DNA of 64,000 nucleotides, from contig NC_079883.1 of NCBI RefSeq assembly GCF_029227915.1, forward strand, positions 27,962,001-28,026,000, read 5' to 3'. Under the pieces are notes generated by a model, which was given only the letters and a program-made list of their open reading frames with translations, had not been told where the DNA came from and did not search any database. The DNA comes from Hydractinia symbiolongicarpus (taxonomy: Eukaryota; Cnidaria; Hydrozoa; Anthoathecata; Hydractiniidae). Position 1 is the stretch's first letter; each line of letters begins with the position of its first letter. This document shows, piece by piece, positions 12,863 through 24,611 of this stretch. Position numbers and translations under genes: made by a program.

Positions 12863-13807
12863 CTAATGAAAAGCAACATTGTCTACACTAGAAAGAAACG
12901 TGCCACGCCCTGCAGTGCAATCGATAGATATAAATGCAAGTGCCTGGCCCCATGTTACATGTTTGGAATCGTCATCTGCATAAAATTTCCCCTGAACTTT
13001 AAATTCTATCTCTTTATAATTTTTAAATTTCAGAACACAAGGGACATCAGTTCTATGCCTATTAAGGGTTGGTTCAATACCATGAGTTGACCATGTGAAT
13101 TGATACACAGATTTTGAATCATTCTCTGGATCATTTACAAGTTCAAATGTGTAATCAATCCCTGCAAATTTTACCAATCTAAAATTACATAAAATTCATG
13201 CTGTCAACACTGTCTGAACTTACAATTTGTTTATCAAAACAATATTCACATGTTTTCTTTCATGTAAGCAACCAGTCGAAAATGTGAAAAAATTAATAAA
13301 CTCCCCAAAAAGCTTTTGAACCGAAATCTCCTACTCTAAAGTTTTTGACTTATAATTTCTGATCGCTTTCTACTATTCTCGTGGCCGGCAACTTAGTATG
13401 TTAGTATGTGATAAATTTGTCCGGTAGCTTTAAAAATAAGATAGAAGTTCTAAAGTTACAGGTATCCCCACAACCTTTGACTGAATATGTTTAAGCCAGA
13501 AATATGACTTTTATAACAACACAAAAACTTGAATTAAAAGAAAACTAATACTAAGAATTTTTTTTGGATAGGTTGCTAGGTAATGTATTTTAACTTACAA
13601 CAATTCCATGGGTGGTGTGATCTCCATTATAACAGTGTAGTCAATTGCTGATTGCAACTTTAGAGTTTGTTGAGTTTGAAACCGTTCACCATCTTGCTTG
13701 AAAAACACAGCGCTACCATCTGAAGTCTTTTTTATTTTGAATGAAGCTTTAAATTTTTGCTCGCTACCATAAGAAGCTGCAGAAGATCTGTTGGATACAC
13801 TGCTCAT
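12863..13807 (-). CDS. CNRIP1: cannabinoid receptor-interacting protein 1 homologue (2 exons)
   Basis: Exons complement(13599..13807, 12863..13178) join across a GT-AG intron of 420 bp, with the split codon TT|A giving Leu, to 174 residues (vertebrate CNRIP1 is 164). The protein aligns along its length with CNRIP1: FKASFKIKKTSDGSAVFFKQ and DGERF near the start, TLKLQSAIDYTVIMEITPP, then YQFTWSTHGIEPTLNRHR and GKFYADDDSKHVTWGQ in the second half. CNRIP1 is a small cytosolic beta-rich protein that binds the C-terminal tail of the CB1 receptor in vertebrates. Classical CB1 receptors are not expected in cnidarians, so the ancestral partner is unknown. The start ATG is 11 nt downstream of an acceptor-like 'tcttttttag'. 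The protein looks intact. Confidence 0.88.
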
Positions 13808-13818
13808 TCTTCTTTTTA

Positions 13819-13835
13819 CTAAAAAAGATTAAAAA
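13819..13835 (-). promoter_or_regulatory. splice-acceptor-like site before CNRIP1 start
   Basis: On the minus strand aatcttttttag ends 11 nt before the ATG, a strong pyrimidine-AG acceptor. Either a trans-splice site or the end of a 5' UTR intron. Confidence 0.5.
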
Positions 13836-13944
13836 AATTTAATAAATTAAAAAAAATACAAAAATTCTTAAGGCCACTAGAACAAAAATAGAGCATCAAA
13901 GCTTAATGCAAAATATACTAAACTTGTTTGAAGCAGTGAAGATT

Positions 13945-14035
13945 ATTAATATTTTATTTCACTGAAAAAGAATTTAATTATTTACAACTACCTTATGGGT
14001 AATAGCAAATAATTATAGTGAAATAAAATACTAAT
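13945..14035. repeat. 91-nt imperfect hairpin
   Basis: The arms 13945-13963 and 14017-14035 pair with one mismatch in 19 (attaatattttatttcact against agtgaaataaaatactaat), with extra inner pairing aattatt/aataatt. It could be a tiny MITE or a small-RNA precursor. Confidence 0.6.
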
Positions 14036-14055
14036 AGTTGAAATTTTTTGATGAG

Positions 14056-14140
14056 TGAAGTAAAAACAAATTTGAGTGCACAAGAAGTAAAAACAAATTT
14101 GAGTGCACAAGAAGTGCACAAGAAGTAAAAACAAATTCTA
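14056..14140. repeat. short tandem duplication (27-bp unit)
   Basis: The unit gaagtaaaaacaaatttgag plus tgcacaa occurs about two and a half times in direct order, with one partial copy (agtgcacaag) repeated between. Confidence 0.7.
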
Positions 14141-14718
14141 ATTCTAAAACCAGTACAATTTGTCTGTGAAAGTTATAAAGCTTTCTGTTTGCTTCATTTC
14201 AAATAAAACGGTTGTTGTAATTTTTAAAACTTTTTTCACAAAACCAGTTGTTTACATTTAATTAGTTGTTAGGTCGAACATTGAAACGAGGAAGCAATTC
14301 CATTAATTGTTGCATTAAAATATCTTTGAGAGTGCAAAAGATTTTAAAATTCAAAAGTTAGATTTCCCTTGCTGCTATGTGTTTATGGGTTCCACAAGCA
14401 TTAAAACATGTTAAAAATAGCATACAATAATTACTGACTGATATCATTTGTCTATGTTTTTGTGGGTCATGGTTTATTATTGCTTAGAAAATATTATATA
14501 TTGTCCAAAAAGCAATCAATACATATGAGTTATTCAAACTGTCTGCAAGGTTTGATTTTCTTTGTTTTATATCTTATTTCCCTGATGTCATTTCAGGTTT
14601 TTTTGAGTGAGTGTAGGGTTAGGATATTTTTCTTCTCTGCAAGACTGAAGCCATTAATATAGACAGGATGTTATATGTTGAAAAAAGAAAGTCACATAGA
14701 CAAATAGAGATGATGATT

Positions 14719-14895
14719 GAAATTACACTTAACAGCCTGGAGATCATACTCGAAGGGAAAGCAAGTAAATGGCACAGAATTCCATGGACAAGCAGTGCGA
14801 GGGAAAAAGCTTGATGAGTTAAAATATTCTAATAACAATAGAAACAAGATCTGTCAAAGGATGACAGTTGGACGAAAAGACTTAAGCGAAGGTTT
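14719..14895. repeat. dispersed repeat, copy 2
   Basis: This shares ordered blocks with 3725-3875 (attacactt, gagatc(a/g)ta(c/t)tc, caagcagtgc(g/a)agggaaaaa, agaaacaagat). The 101-codon open frame here is not recognised. Confidence 0.45.
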
Positions 14896-16353
14896 CCAAC
14901 AATGCAAGGCAATAAAGCAACATTTCTCCGATAAGAGAGAGGATAAAGAAACATTTTGTGAACACATTAATTTTTGCACACAACACAAAAATGAAAGATG
15001 TACAAAAATCATAAAAAGTTAATAATATTCCGTGTGCATGCTGCTGGCTTGACTTCCAGCCTTTTTAACTTGTGCAGACACTCAGTAATTGCCAATTTTA
15101 ACGTCGTCGTGTTGTCAATATCTGTTGCACATGTGCAAAAATTGAATTAGAAAGATTTTAATAAATTTATTACTTTAAAGGAAGAAACTTTTGCTTTCAT
15201 AAATGTGTGATAAATAAACCAAACCTGGAGGGATAATAGTTAAACTGTCTTTTGATTGAGGGGGATTTGGTTTTAGTGGCATTCATGCGTTTAAAAAATT
15301 TTCATAGGTAATAACTTTTATGGAATAATCGGCTAGGTAAATTTTTTTTTTCAAGCATTTTAATGATATTTGCAATAGGCACATAGGTATTGTTTTTTTT
15401 TTGGTCAAGGCAGTTTTGAGATAGGAAGAGAAGGTACTATCAAATGATGGGGCAAAATTTTGGCCAAAAGAATTTGGATTGATTAAAAAAGGTTATTACA
15501 GAAAAACCTTAAAAAATGGAGGTGATATATAAAGAAAATATTTTTTATCCCCCCAAAAGGGCATAAGTAACTTAATTATTTGTTCTATAAATAATTTGTT
15601 GCCTGATCGATGATGTTGGAAAAAAATCACAAAAAACAAATAAAAAATATGTCAATTTAAAATGAGACACACTGAAAATTGTTCTTTTTGTCTAGCATAT
15701 AGCACAAATACATATGTAAAACAAGTATGCTTGTTACAACATTTTCCTTTCACAAATATTTTATGATCTTTGTGTGGATTTAGAGTCCAATATATGTAAA
15801 AATAAATGCAAAAAAAAAAACAGGTGGAATATGCGTGTCAAAACGCCCTCCTTTGTTGTGATGATTGATTTTTTGAATGTTAATAAAACACTTTACCCAA
15901 CGGATATTAAAATAACTTGCTATTGAGTTTCAAAATGGCAAGACTAAATTTTGCTGCATAAATTTCAAAAAAAGTTTTTATACATGCAAGAATTTTTAGC
16001 CTTTTTCCTCTGGCTGGTTATTTTAGGGTATTTCCCTGTAAAAAATACACAAAAATATGAAATTCTAACTGTTTTTTTTTCCAATAGACCAACCTGAAAA
16101 AGTTACTTTTGCTGCTAGTACCAATATCTTATTTTGTATCTTTAGATTATATAAATGAAACAGATTGGTTGCATACTAAAAATACCTAGTTTTACTGGCA
16201 AGAAAGAAACAACCAAATTACTAGACCACAGAAACAAAAAAAGAAAATAAGAAGAGTGATTGCTGAATTCCTTAAATTTTGGAAACATTTCAAGGTTTTG
16301 GTGCCAATCCTAGTGGCATCTTGCAAAAATATCAAGACTATGGTAAATGAGTG

Positions 16354-16693
16354 CAGGCCTATCAATAGGGGGGAGAGCAATTGCTCTCGCCCATGGAAAG
16401 TCTTGCCCAATTCTGAGAAATGAAAAACTAGCTAAACCATTAATAATTCTAAAAAAAGTTTTTCTAGCTGAGCAATATTAATTCATCTCACATGGAAATC
16501 AATGTTCTCTTTCTTATTATTTACAGTAAAAAAAAACAAAAACATATAAAAAAGATAATATAAAATAAATAAAAAAGACTGTGATAAAATATGCGTTTAT
16601 TCTATTTATTCAGATTGCTCTCCCAGTTTAAATTATTGTAACCTTGGGGGAGTGATTTATTGCTCTGGTGTTATTTTCTTATTGATAGGCCTG
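16354..16693. mobile_element. candidate MITE, 14-bp terminal inverted repeats
   Basis: The 340-bp interval begins with caggcctatcaata and ends with its exact reverse complement. GAGTG lies directly outside both ends (16349-16353 and 16694-16698), which would be a 5-bp target-site duplication. No coding capacity. The superfamily is not determined. Confidence 0.55.
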
Positions 16694-17360
16694 GAGTGAA
16701 GTTGTTTTTTCAATTGGTATTTCAAAACGCCTATGGAACAACATACACTTCAAGTGATGAAATAAAAGATAGCCTTGATTCTGAAGGAAGCTATGATATG
16801 AAGGACCTTTTTACATGTACGAAAAGTTACTTATGCTCACAATTTTAATGATGCAGTAAAAAAGATCAAGGACGGTCTAAGTGAACAGACAAATATAGTT
16901 GCTCAGGAAAATATGCAACTATGTCATTTGAAAAATGGTCACACGAAATAGGTAATCCAGCAAAGCTTATATCTTATGACAATTATTTTTGGGAACAAAC
17001 TGCTGTAGATGCTATAATACTTCAGACACCAAATGCTAATCTGATAGAAAGGACATTACAAGATGTCCTGTCTGATGAGCTTATAAAATTAGTTATCACA
17101 AGGGAAAAATTCATTAAGGATGTTAGTTGAACAAGCTAGTGGAAAAAACACTTCAAACAACAAAGAAAGGATTACTCAAGAAGTGGGAACAAAGCTTTAA
17201 AATCACAACTTCTAATACAAGCATGCACACAATGTGGAAATGAAAGATGTCAGCAAGAAAAAAATGCCCTGCAAATGGACAGAAATAATCGGTATGTAGG
17301 GAAACAACTACTTCGCAGATCAGTACAGAGAGACAGAGCTCAGAAGAATGCTGTGGTCAT
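16694..17360 (+). pseudogene. decayed Ty3/gypsy-type gag
   Basis: Two open pieces (16660-16848 and 16921-17130) are followed by a broken zinc-knuckle region at about 17219-17330. There, in shifting frames, one reads CTQCGNERCQQEK, KCPANGQK and GNNYFADQ, the pattern of the paired CCHC knuckles of Ty3/gypsy gag proteins. Stops and frameshifts separate the pieces, so this is a dead copy. No reverse transcriptase was found downstream. The MITE candidate ends exactly at its left side. Confidence 0.5.
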
Positions 17361-20300
17361 ATTGTTGTTGGAGAACTTGATACACATCCTCTGTGCAAAC
17401 CAAACCTATTAACTAGCCACTGACACTGTTGTCTCAAGATTCTGGTTAATCACAAAGATTCAAAAGGGTTGTAGATTTGTGAAAACATCGAAAAGGCAAA
17501 AGTCTCTCTAACAGCAAAAAGAGGAGCAAGGACCGAAATATGGGCCTATGTTGCAAAGTGTATTATTCTTGTAACTGACTATACTGTGCTAAGATGGATG
17601 GAAAAGCAAGAAATGGTTGTTGTTAGAGACAGGTTCTGATAAAAACACAGAAGAAAACAATGAAAACACCAGTAGCGAGGCACAGTTACATCTACCTGAG
17701 TTATTTGAGGTCACTGAAACAGAGGAAAAACATTAAGCCTGTTACAGGCTGGCTCAAATAGGTTACAACCAGAGGAAAGTGGACAATCATTGTACGGCAA
17801 AGCCAAAGAGCCAGACTTGTGGAAACAATCTTGAACAGTGATATTCCAGTGCTCATAAATGATATTATAGTAGACAGTTATTTTCATTCATTAAAGTTTT
17901 ATACTTATCATTATTATATTATTATATTATGATAGATTACTGAACGTTTACTAGCTATGTTTTTACTTGTCTGAAGAAAAAGTAGTAAGAATATCTTATT
18001 TTGTGTTTACATTATATATATTAAATAAATTGGTCACCTATTAAATACCTAGTTTTACTTTTCCTATAGAATAACTGTTTAAGTTTTCTTGCCTTACCTA
18101 ATAAATAATCTAATGAGAATTAACTTTTGCGAGAGAAGTAACTTTTACGCATGTCAACATATTTTTTGAGGGAATAAATTTTTACAATTGCAGGCCTAAC
18201 TTTAGTGATTTTTGCCTCTAAAGTCCTTTAAATAATCGACATACCTGAAACTTTGGATACATTTTTCTCTGCAACTTTTTTCACCCCCATACTTTTACTT
18301 ACAGTGGCTTTATTTGCTCTAAGGATAGGCATACTGGTGTTATAAAAACAAGTCGAAACAGACAAATGATATGGAATTACTCAAATAGTGAAGAGTGCAT
18401 GATAACTTTTTCTGTTATATATAGTTCATAAATAATTGACAACTTTTCTTATTATTTTATTTGTTTAAAGTTTTTATAGCAGTATATGATCTTTCTTTTA
18501 CCTTGATGGAATAGAATTCCACATTAAAATATATTAAAAATTAATGCAAATCTAAGACTTCTGTATTTTCTATTGCCGGATTTATAGCACAGAAAGTAAT
18601 TGACAGTTAAAGGTGTGCTTTAAAATTTTTTATAGAAATCTATACGATAAGTTAATACTTTTGTGTTTTTTACTACTAGTGGTTAGCGTTTTATCACCTG
18701 TAAGAAATAGGAAGAATTTCTTGCTGTATTTTTCAATAATGTTGTGGGATTATGAAAAAAAAGAAGAAAAAAAAGGGACTTTCCAACAAGGGATGTTGAA
18801 AATGTTGTCTAGGAAACGAACAGTTAAGCATATACAATGTAAGTATACTGCACCTTGTTACTATTTTTGTATGATTAATATCATCACCTGAAATCTTTTG
18901 CAATTATAGGCTTTATTGTCATTAAATATTGATAGTCCTGTATTTGTTGCATGTTGAACACAGAAAAAAAATATATAAATCTCAAGAGATTCCAGCACTT
19001 TCCATGACATTTTTTCTTATTTTCCTATGACAAAATTGTTTGAGGTTCCAGGACATTTTCAGGACAATTCCTGACTGAACGAGTGAACATGATAAAATTG
19101 AAAGAAATCAACTATTAGAATATTAAGGGATTTTAAAGAGTTCTAATGAGTTTTGTGGTTGATTCTGTCAGAAGATAAACAAAATAAAAATTATTACAGA
19201 TCGTCTGTAACAATGATGTATGGAAGATCCCAGGGTGGAGATGAGCAAAATGTGAAGGGGGAGGGGGGGGGGGGGGGGAGGGGGGTGGCTCCAGGGTACT
19301 ATATTGCTTCTTAAGTTATACTTTAAGAAGACAGATCATTTAATTTAGCTTTCAATTGCTCATTTTTTGTACTGCTTTAGTTTGCAGCCAGTTTCTATTT
19401 CTTCATTTAAATGTTACATCCTATTTATTCATAAATATATCTAAATTCATGTTTTGGCCTGTCAACCATTGGAAAAAAACATTTGAAGTTGACATTTGTG
19501 AAAAAATTCAATAAACTCGGTAACTAACTTGTGGCAATTTTCAAAATTGGCAACATTAGAGAATTAGAGATACTATCTATGCGTTAGACATCTTACTGAA
19601 TATTCTAAATATATCAGGTTTTTTAGTCACATTGAAATTAGCAAGAGCACAATTTAATTTTCTAGAACCTTTTCTCAGTATCAATTTGTTGTAATTATTT
19701 AACATCCCTTTTTGGTAAGTTTCATATATATAGTAAAATTATTATCTGTCATTTTAAAAAAAAATGATAAAAAAGAGAGAATTTTTTTATTTCAATTTAT
19801 ATTTTTTCGGTTTTTTGTATAGCAAATGAATAGCAATTTCAGAACGAAAGCTTTTCCATGTTTACCTTTATGTGCAACCTGTTCTTTTTACAAAACGAAA
19901 ACACCTGATGACTCATCAGTAGATACAGTGCAACAACAATAACAACAACAATAACAAAAAAAGTGCTTTTTGATTTCTTTGAATAAAGGGTGTTTGCGTT
20001 ACTTATTCGTTGCAGGGTGAATAGCCTGACCTCCAAATAATAGGGGGTTACTCTTAAAACAAGAAGGGTGTGGTTCCTAATAATAGGGGGATTGTTTAAA
20101 AAATAGGGGGATTCTGACTCATGTTTTTATAATTTTTTTTCTCCATTTTTATCTTAGCAATCAGTTTATAAAATAAAATGAGTGGCAGTAATAGAGAGGA
20201 AAAATTTTTGTGTCTTATTAAGTTATTTATTTCATTTTATTTTATATTTTGTGTGGCCACCTGTTGTTTGAAATATCATTCAAATTTAATTTTAACATTT

Positions 20301-20896
20301 TTTACTATTTCTAACACCGTTTAACGATACCTGCTATAATGCTCTATTACCAGAAGCAAAACATTTCAATATGCTCAATGTGACTGCAAAGATATAAATA
20401 TAGATTGAAATAACATTCAACACAAAAGGAAAATGATCTCAGGATTGTGTTTTAGAAAAAGCGTGAAAATGTTAATGAAAAAAACCCAATTAAATCACCT
20501 AAGGTAATAATATCTAAGGCAATACCTAAATCACCCAAGGTAATAAGTATTGGTTTTTCAAATGAACTTTGTTGTGATTAAATTTATAATGTGTTATTTA
20601 TGTTATTTGTTTTTAGCACATGCAAAATAATAAAAATAGAAAAATTAGACTAGCGTAACTTATTTTTACATGATTTCTTCCAGATTCGATAGACGTAATG
20701 TAATGAATTATTTCATTTTATTTTAATTTAGTTACCCATATATATGATTTTAACTATGTTTTAGTGTTGTAAACAAGAGAAAACTATTTCATATTTGCAA
20801 CTTAAGGTTATATTTTAATGTTATTTCACATTCATTGCCTGATGATTGTGAAATAACATGAAACTTTAAGTCAACAACTTTGCTTATTTTCAATTT
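17361..20896. other. non-coding, AT-rich, no gene seen
   Basis: Only short low-complexity frames such as 18613-18891 are present. A G-run lies at 19256-19288. About 17640-17870 may be the decayed continuation of the gypsy remnant. Near 20030-20115 the phrase aataatagggggat recurs two to three times. Confidence 0.4.
19256..19288 (+). repeat. G-rich tract, potential G-quadruplex
   Basis: A run of about 33 bases that is nearly all G, interrupted by two A and followed by ggtggct, in otherwise AT-rich DNA. Such a run can fold as a G-quadruplex and is prone to assembly or length error. Confidence 0.7.
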
Positions 20897-20898
20897 TT

Positions 20899-21213
20899 AC
20901 ATAGATGTGCATATTTTACATGGCTAGCCTCACAAATCTAAAGGGATATACCTTGTCTATTATTTCCGTAAAGTATTTAATACTCATTTTGAGCTACGCA
21001 AACCCAATTAGGGTCTGCGCTCTACCAGACAACTCCCTGCAACATCTAATGGCCCACACAGTGTGCCATCTCCTCAATTTCCCTCACATGGCTAGGGTTA
21101 ACCCGTAGCTATGGTAACATTCACTTAGCCATATTAAATCACTGCCAAAGGGAATTGAACCCAGGTCTCTTGCAAAAAGTGCAAGAGTTATAACCACTAA
21201 ACTACGGTGCCAT
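20899..21213 (-). mobile_element. tRNA-derived SINE, copy 1
   Basis: On the minus strand it starts with a tRNA-like head (ggcaccgtagtttagtggtt near 21213) and runs to the tail at 20899 (catgtaaaatatgcacatct). It matches the copies at 26086-26428 and 61327-61645 but lacks an internal block of about 35 bp. An open frame here (20905-21108) is a by-product. Confidence 0.8.
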
Positions 21214-21244
21214 AAATGAAGTATCTCCAGCTTTAATGATGTAG

Positions 21245-22512
21245 AACAGTGGCTTGTTACAGATAGTTAGAATAGCTGTTACTTAGGTAATATGTTGGGC
21301 AGTAAAGGGGGTGTTAAAAATGTGTTACTTGCAGGATAGTTTCTGTTAGGAGAAAGTTCAGAGAGTTATTTTTTTGTTGACTAAAAGAGTCTTGTCAATT
21401 GAGGTAAAAGGTAGGTTGTATGAGGCCTTGGTAAGAAGTGTTATGTTGCATGGTAGTGAGACATGGGCAGTGAAGCATGAAGATCTTGATCGTTTAGAAA
21501 AAAATGATATGAGAATGCTTAGGTGGATGTGTAACGCTAGTCTGAGAGACAAAAAGAGTTCAGATAAGCTCAGAAGCAGGCTAGGTATCCATAGCATTAA
21601 ATATGTGCAGCTAAGAATATTAAATTGGTTGGGAGACTTGATGGATGGAGAAGGAAAATTAGGTAAATAATAATAATAATAAATATTTGCAGCTCTAAAT
21701 GGGAAGGCTTTTTTGCCAAATTTCATGTTGACCAAGAAAAGTGTGAACCTGTTTATTGAGGCTTCACTTGTTTGATGATTATGACAGTTTTTTGTCAAAA
21801 GGAATTTTGAGCGCATGTAATTAGGAGCAATGTGATTCATGGCTTTGAAAACTAATATGGTATCGTTTTTGATGAGTAAATTATTCATTGAATATTCCCT
21901 CTCTTTCCCAAGAAAGGTATGGACACATTTTAATCGTTTTTCTAGTTTTCCCAATCTACCTTGTGTGGCACAAGCCCATGCCGAGGAGCTGTAGTTATGG
22001 CATGACAAGTGCATTAATTAAAAGGGTTTTCTGTGTGAGGTGTTAAACAGGATGCAATGGTTCTAATTTTAGAATATTTAATTAGTATTTTTCTATATAT
22101 GTCATTAATGTGCTTTTCCCATTGCATTTTTCGAGCTCAGTAAGAATAAAATCAGAGACATTGACTACTGTAGTTTCTGTGGAAAAGAGTTTTCGAAATC
22201 CGAACCGTCTGTCATTCAGGAAGTTGTGCTCAGAAATAAAATGAGACATTTGCTCATGCACTAACTTTTCAAAAAATTTCAAAGGAATTGGCAAAATGGA
22301 GATAGGGTAAGAAAGTGTGAGACTTTCTGGGGCACCGCCCAGAGGTAGAACAAGAAAGACTTGGCAGGAGGTAATAAGGACAGACTTGATGCACAAGAAT
22401 TTGAGTTTAGATCTAACACAGTATAGATCAAATTGGAAAAGAATCATTAATATATCCTGTCCCATGCTAGCATGGAAAACAGACGTTAGGTCGAGAATGA
22501 TGATGATCAACT
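21245..22512 (+). mobile_element. RTE-like LINE fragment, split by a CR1-like insertion
   Basis: Two pieces, 21245-21667 and about 22306-22512, encode the C-terminal part of a non-LTR retrotransposon polyprotein (VLSIEVKGRLYEALVRSVML, GSETWAVKHEDLDRLEKND, then RKTWQEVIRTDL and LSLDLTQYRSNWKR). They match the minus-strand copy at 24612-26940 and end in the same gatgatgatga-type tail. The copy is 5' truncated. The interrupting segment (21668-22305) is a different LINE on the opposite strand. Confidence 0.8.
21668..22308 (-). mobile_element. CR1/jockey-like LINE fragment, internally deleted
   Basis: Read on the minus strand it gives part of a reverse transcriptase fingers region (YPISILPIPLKFFEKLVHEQ, NDRRFGFRKLFSTET) at about 22308-22085. 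After a deletion it gives the C-terminal tail region (IAPNYMRSKFLLTKNCHNHQ, KFGKKAFPFRAANI) down to 21700. A short aataat repeat forms its 3' tail at 21668-21682. Similar ggtaa motifs flank it, consistent with a target duplication. It is defective. Confidence 0.7.
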
Positions 22513-23685
22513 ATAGGTAATTAAAAAAGTGAAAAAACAAAAAAACAAAACTAGAAACAAATAAAAACACATAAAGACACACAAAAAACACACAACAAAA
22601 CATTAACACACAACAAACAGTAATTAGCTATACACATGCATACAAAAGTACCTAATAAAATCTGACAGGGTTTTACCAATCAACATTAAGGGGTCAAATA
22701 AGATATTGCAGGTTATAGGATTGTGATTGTAAAAGTGAAGCTGTCAGTTTTTACCTTAAAACATTGTAAGACAGATAGACCTTTTTGAATTTTTACATTT
22801 TTCGCAGTAAGCCTTCTGGCTCCAACAACTGCAGAAGGATGTGGACGGTGAAGGAAGGTGTTTTTTAGGCTTTAAACTATTATAGAGTGATAACTTCTGA
22901 TTATAGAAAGTCATAATGATAGCTTCTTGCAAAGAAACAGACTAAAAGGGACCTAGCGTCTGGATCTTTTTGCCTACCACGCAATTGATAAAGCCAAAAG
23001 GGATTATCGGGGGAAATGTAAAAATTTTAAAAAGGGCTATCAAGACAAGAAAAATTGTCTTAGATGAACATCTTCCATTGCCAGATGATTAAGGACTTCC
23101 TAAAACATCGAGGACTGACACTTTCTTTCAAATACATATAATCTTCCAGTTTTAGCTGCCTATTTCTATATTGGTGATGTGAGTAGCACAGCTGTGGCTG
23201 AGGAGGCAAGGGTGCAGGATGGAAGGAGAATGAACAAGGAGAAAAGAGTGGGGACTTAGTTTCAAACATGTTATGTTATTAAAAAAAATGATTAAATGCT
23301 GCCTTACCTAAACTAAGAATGAACAGTTAACAATTATGAAATTAGAATTTTTAGGTCCAATAAATGTCATCTTCAAATCTCAGATTCATCATCTTTCCAT
23401 CCTGACCCGAGGAGAGGACGACGACAACATACCCATCCCGATCTCCCCACGGGGTTCCCAATATTCGTTACTCGGAAAGGATGAAAACTAAAAATAGGTC
23501 CATGGGGAAGTGCTGCAGATGCTAAGTAACCGGAATCCGAGAATCCGTACTTTCGATTTTAGCTGCTGGTGTGCTTCGTTTTGATCTAAACAGTTTGATA
23601 AAAACTTTTTAGCTATAGTATGTAATAAATGTTAATTTTCATTAAAATTTGTGGTGGCGAGTGAATATTACCACAGGCTTGAGTT
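22513..23685. other. non-coding, A/C-rich tract then unremarkable
   Basis: 22523-22622 is an almost T-free A/C-rich tract (repeated aacaaa, cacacaa). About 23390-23560 is locally richer in G+C (gaggagaggacgacgacaac) without a convincing frame. No gene was recognised. Confidence 0.35.
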
Positions 23686-23746
23686 AACCCAAACCATGTA
23701 AGGGAAATTGGGGAGATGGTGCACTGTGTGGGCAGTTGGGATGTTG

Positions 23747-24073
23747 CAGAGTTCAGGAGTTGAGTCAAAAAGGGAAACCACTACCCATCTATGAAACGGT
23801 TTCCAATTTGGGAAACTTCACATTACCCTAAACAGGCCAGAAATACGACAATGGTTTCACATTAGGGAAGCCACCAAAATAAAAAGGAATCTGCGCACGA
23901 GCTGGTTAAGAAGCACACTAAAAATTTTAAACCAATAGAAAGAAAATATTTTCCTGCAAATTTTCAATAAAGGAAAAAAAATTATTGTAGCCTTTTTTCG
24001 CAATTCCGTAAAATGGTTCTGAGAATGGGAAACCGTTTCCCTTTTAGTGTCATCTCCCGAACTGTCACAGAAA
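23747..24073. mobile_element. non-autonomous DNA element inserted in a SINE
   Basis: The left end (agttcaggagttgagtc, then aaaaagggaaac) and the reverse complement of the right end (agttcgggagatgacac, then taaaagggaaac) match at about three quarters of positions over 30 bp. The SINE consensus is interrupted exactly here. There is no coding capacity. Confidence 0.5.
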
Positions 24074-24162
24074 GTTGTCTGGCAGAGCGCGCGGAACCTA
24101 ATTGGGTCTGTGTAGCTTGAAACGAGCATTAAATACTCTAGGACTCCCCCATCGAAGCCATG

Positions 24163-24430
<268 letters not shown>

Positions 24431-24611
24431 CATCTTTATCAAGTCAACCGTAATACTTCAATCTTGATATGAAGCTAAAAACCCATTGGATGATAATAGC
24501 ACTGAAAGAAAGTGTGTGGAATCATGGAAAAGTTCCCCAGTTTTTTGTTAACCTTTAAGACTTTTTATTTTGCATTAGTGGCAGCCACCGGATCTTGTGT
24601 TGCATCAAATT

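Larger units (their letters stand above)
13836..16353. other. repeat-bearing non-coding stretch
   Basis: No gene is recognised. It contains an imperfect hairpin (13945-14035), a 27-bp direct duplication (14056-14140) and a dispersed repeat (14719-14895), listed separately. The 101-residue frame at 14717-15022 lies on that repeat and is probably the decayed coding part of a mobile element. Confidence 0.4.

Noticed and set aside
14462-14662. Hydrophobic plus-strand ORF
   Set aside because: Phe/Ile/Leu-rich translation of T-rich DNA without supporting signals.
20905-21108. ORF with MCIFYMASLTN start, similar to one at 61339-61629
   Set aside because: Both are the SINE sequence read through; the shared peptide reflects the repeat, not a gene family.
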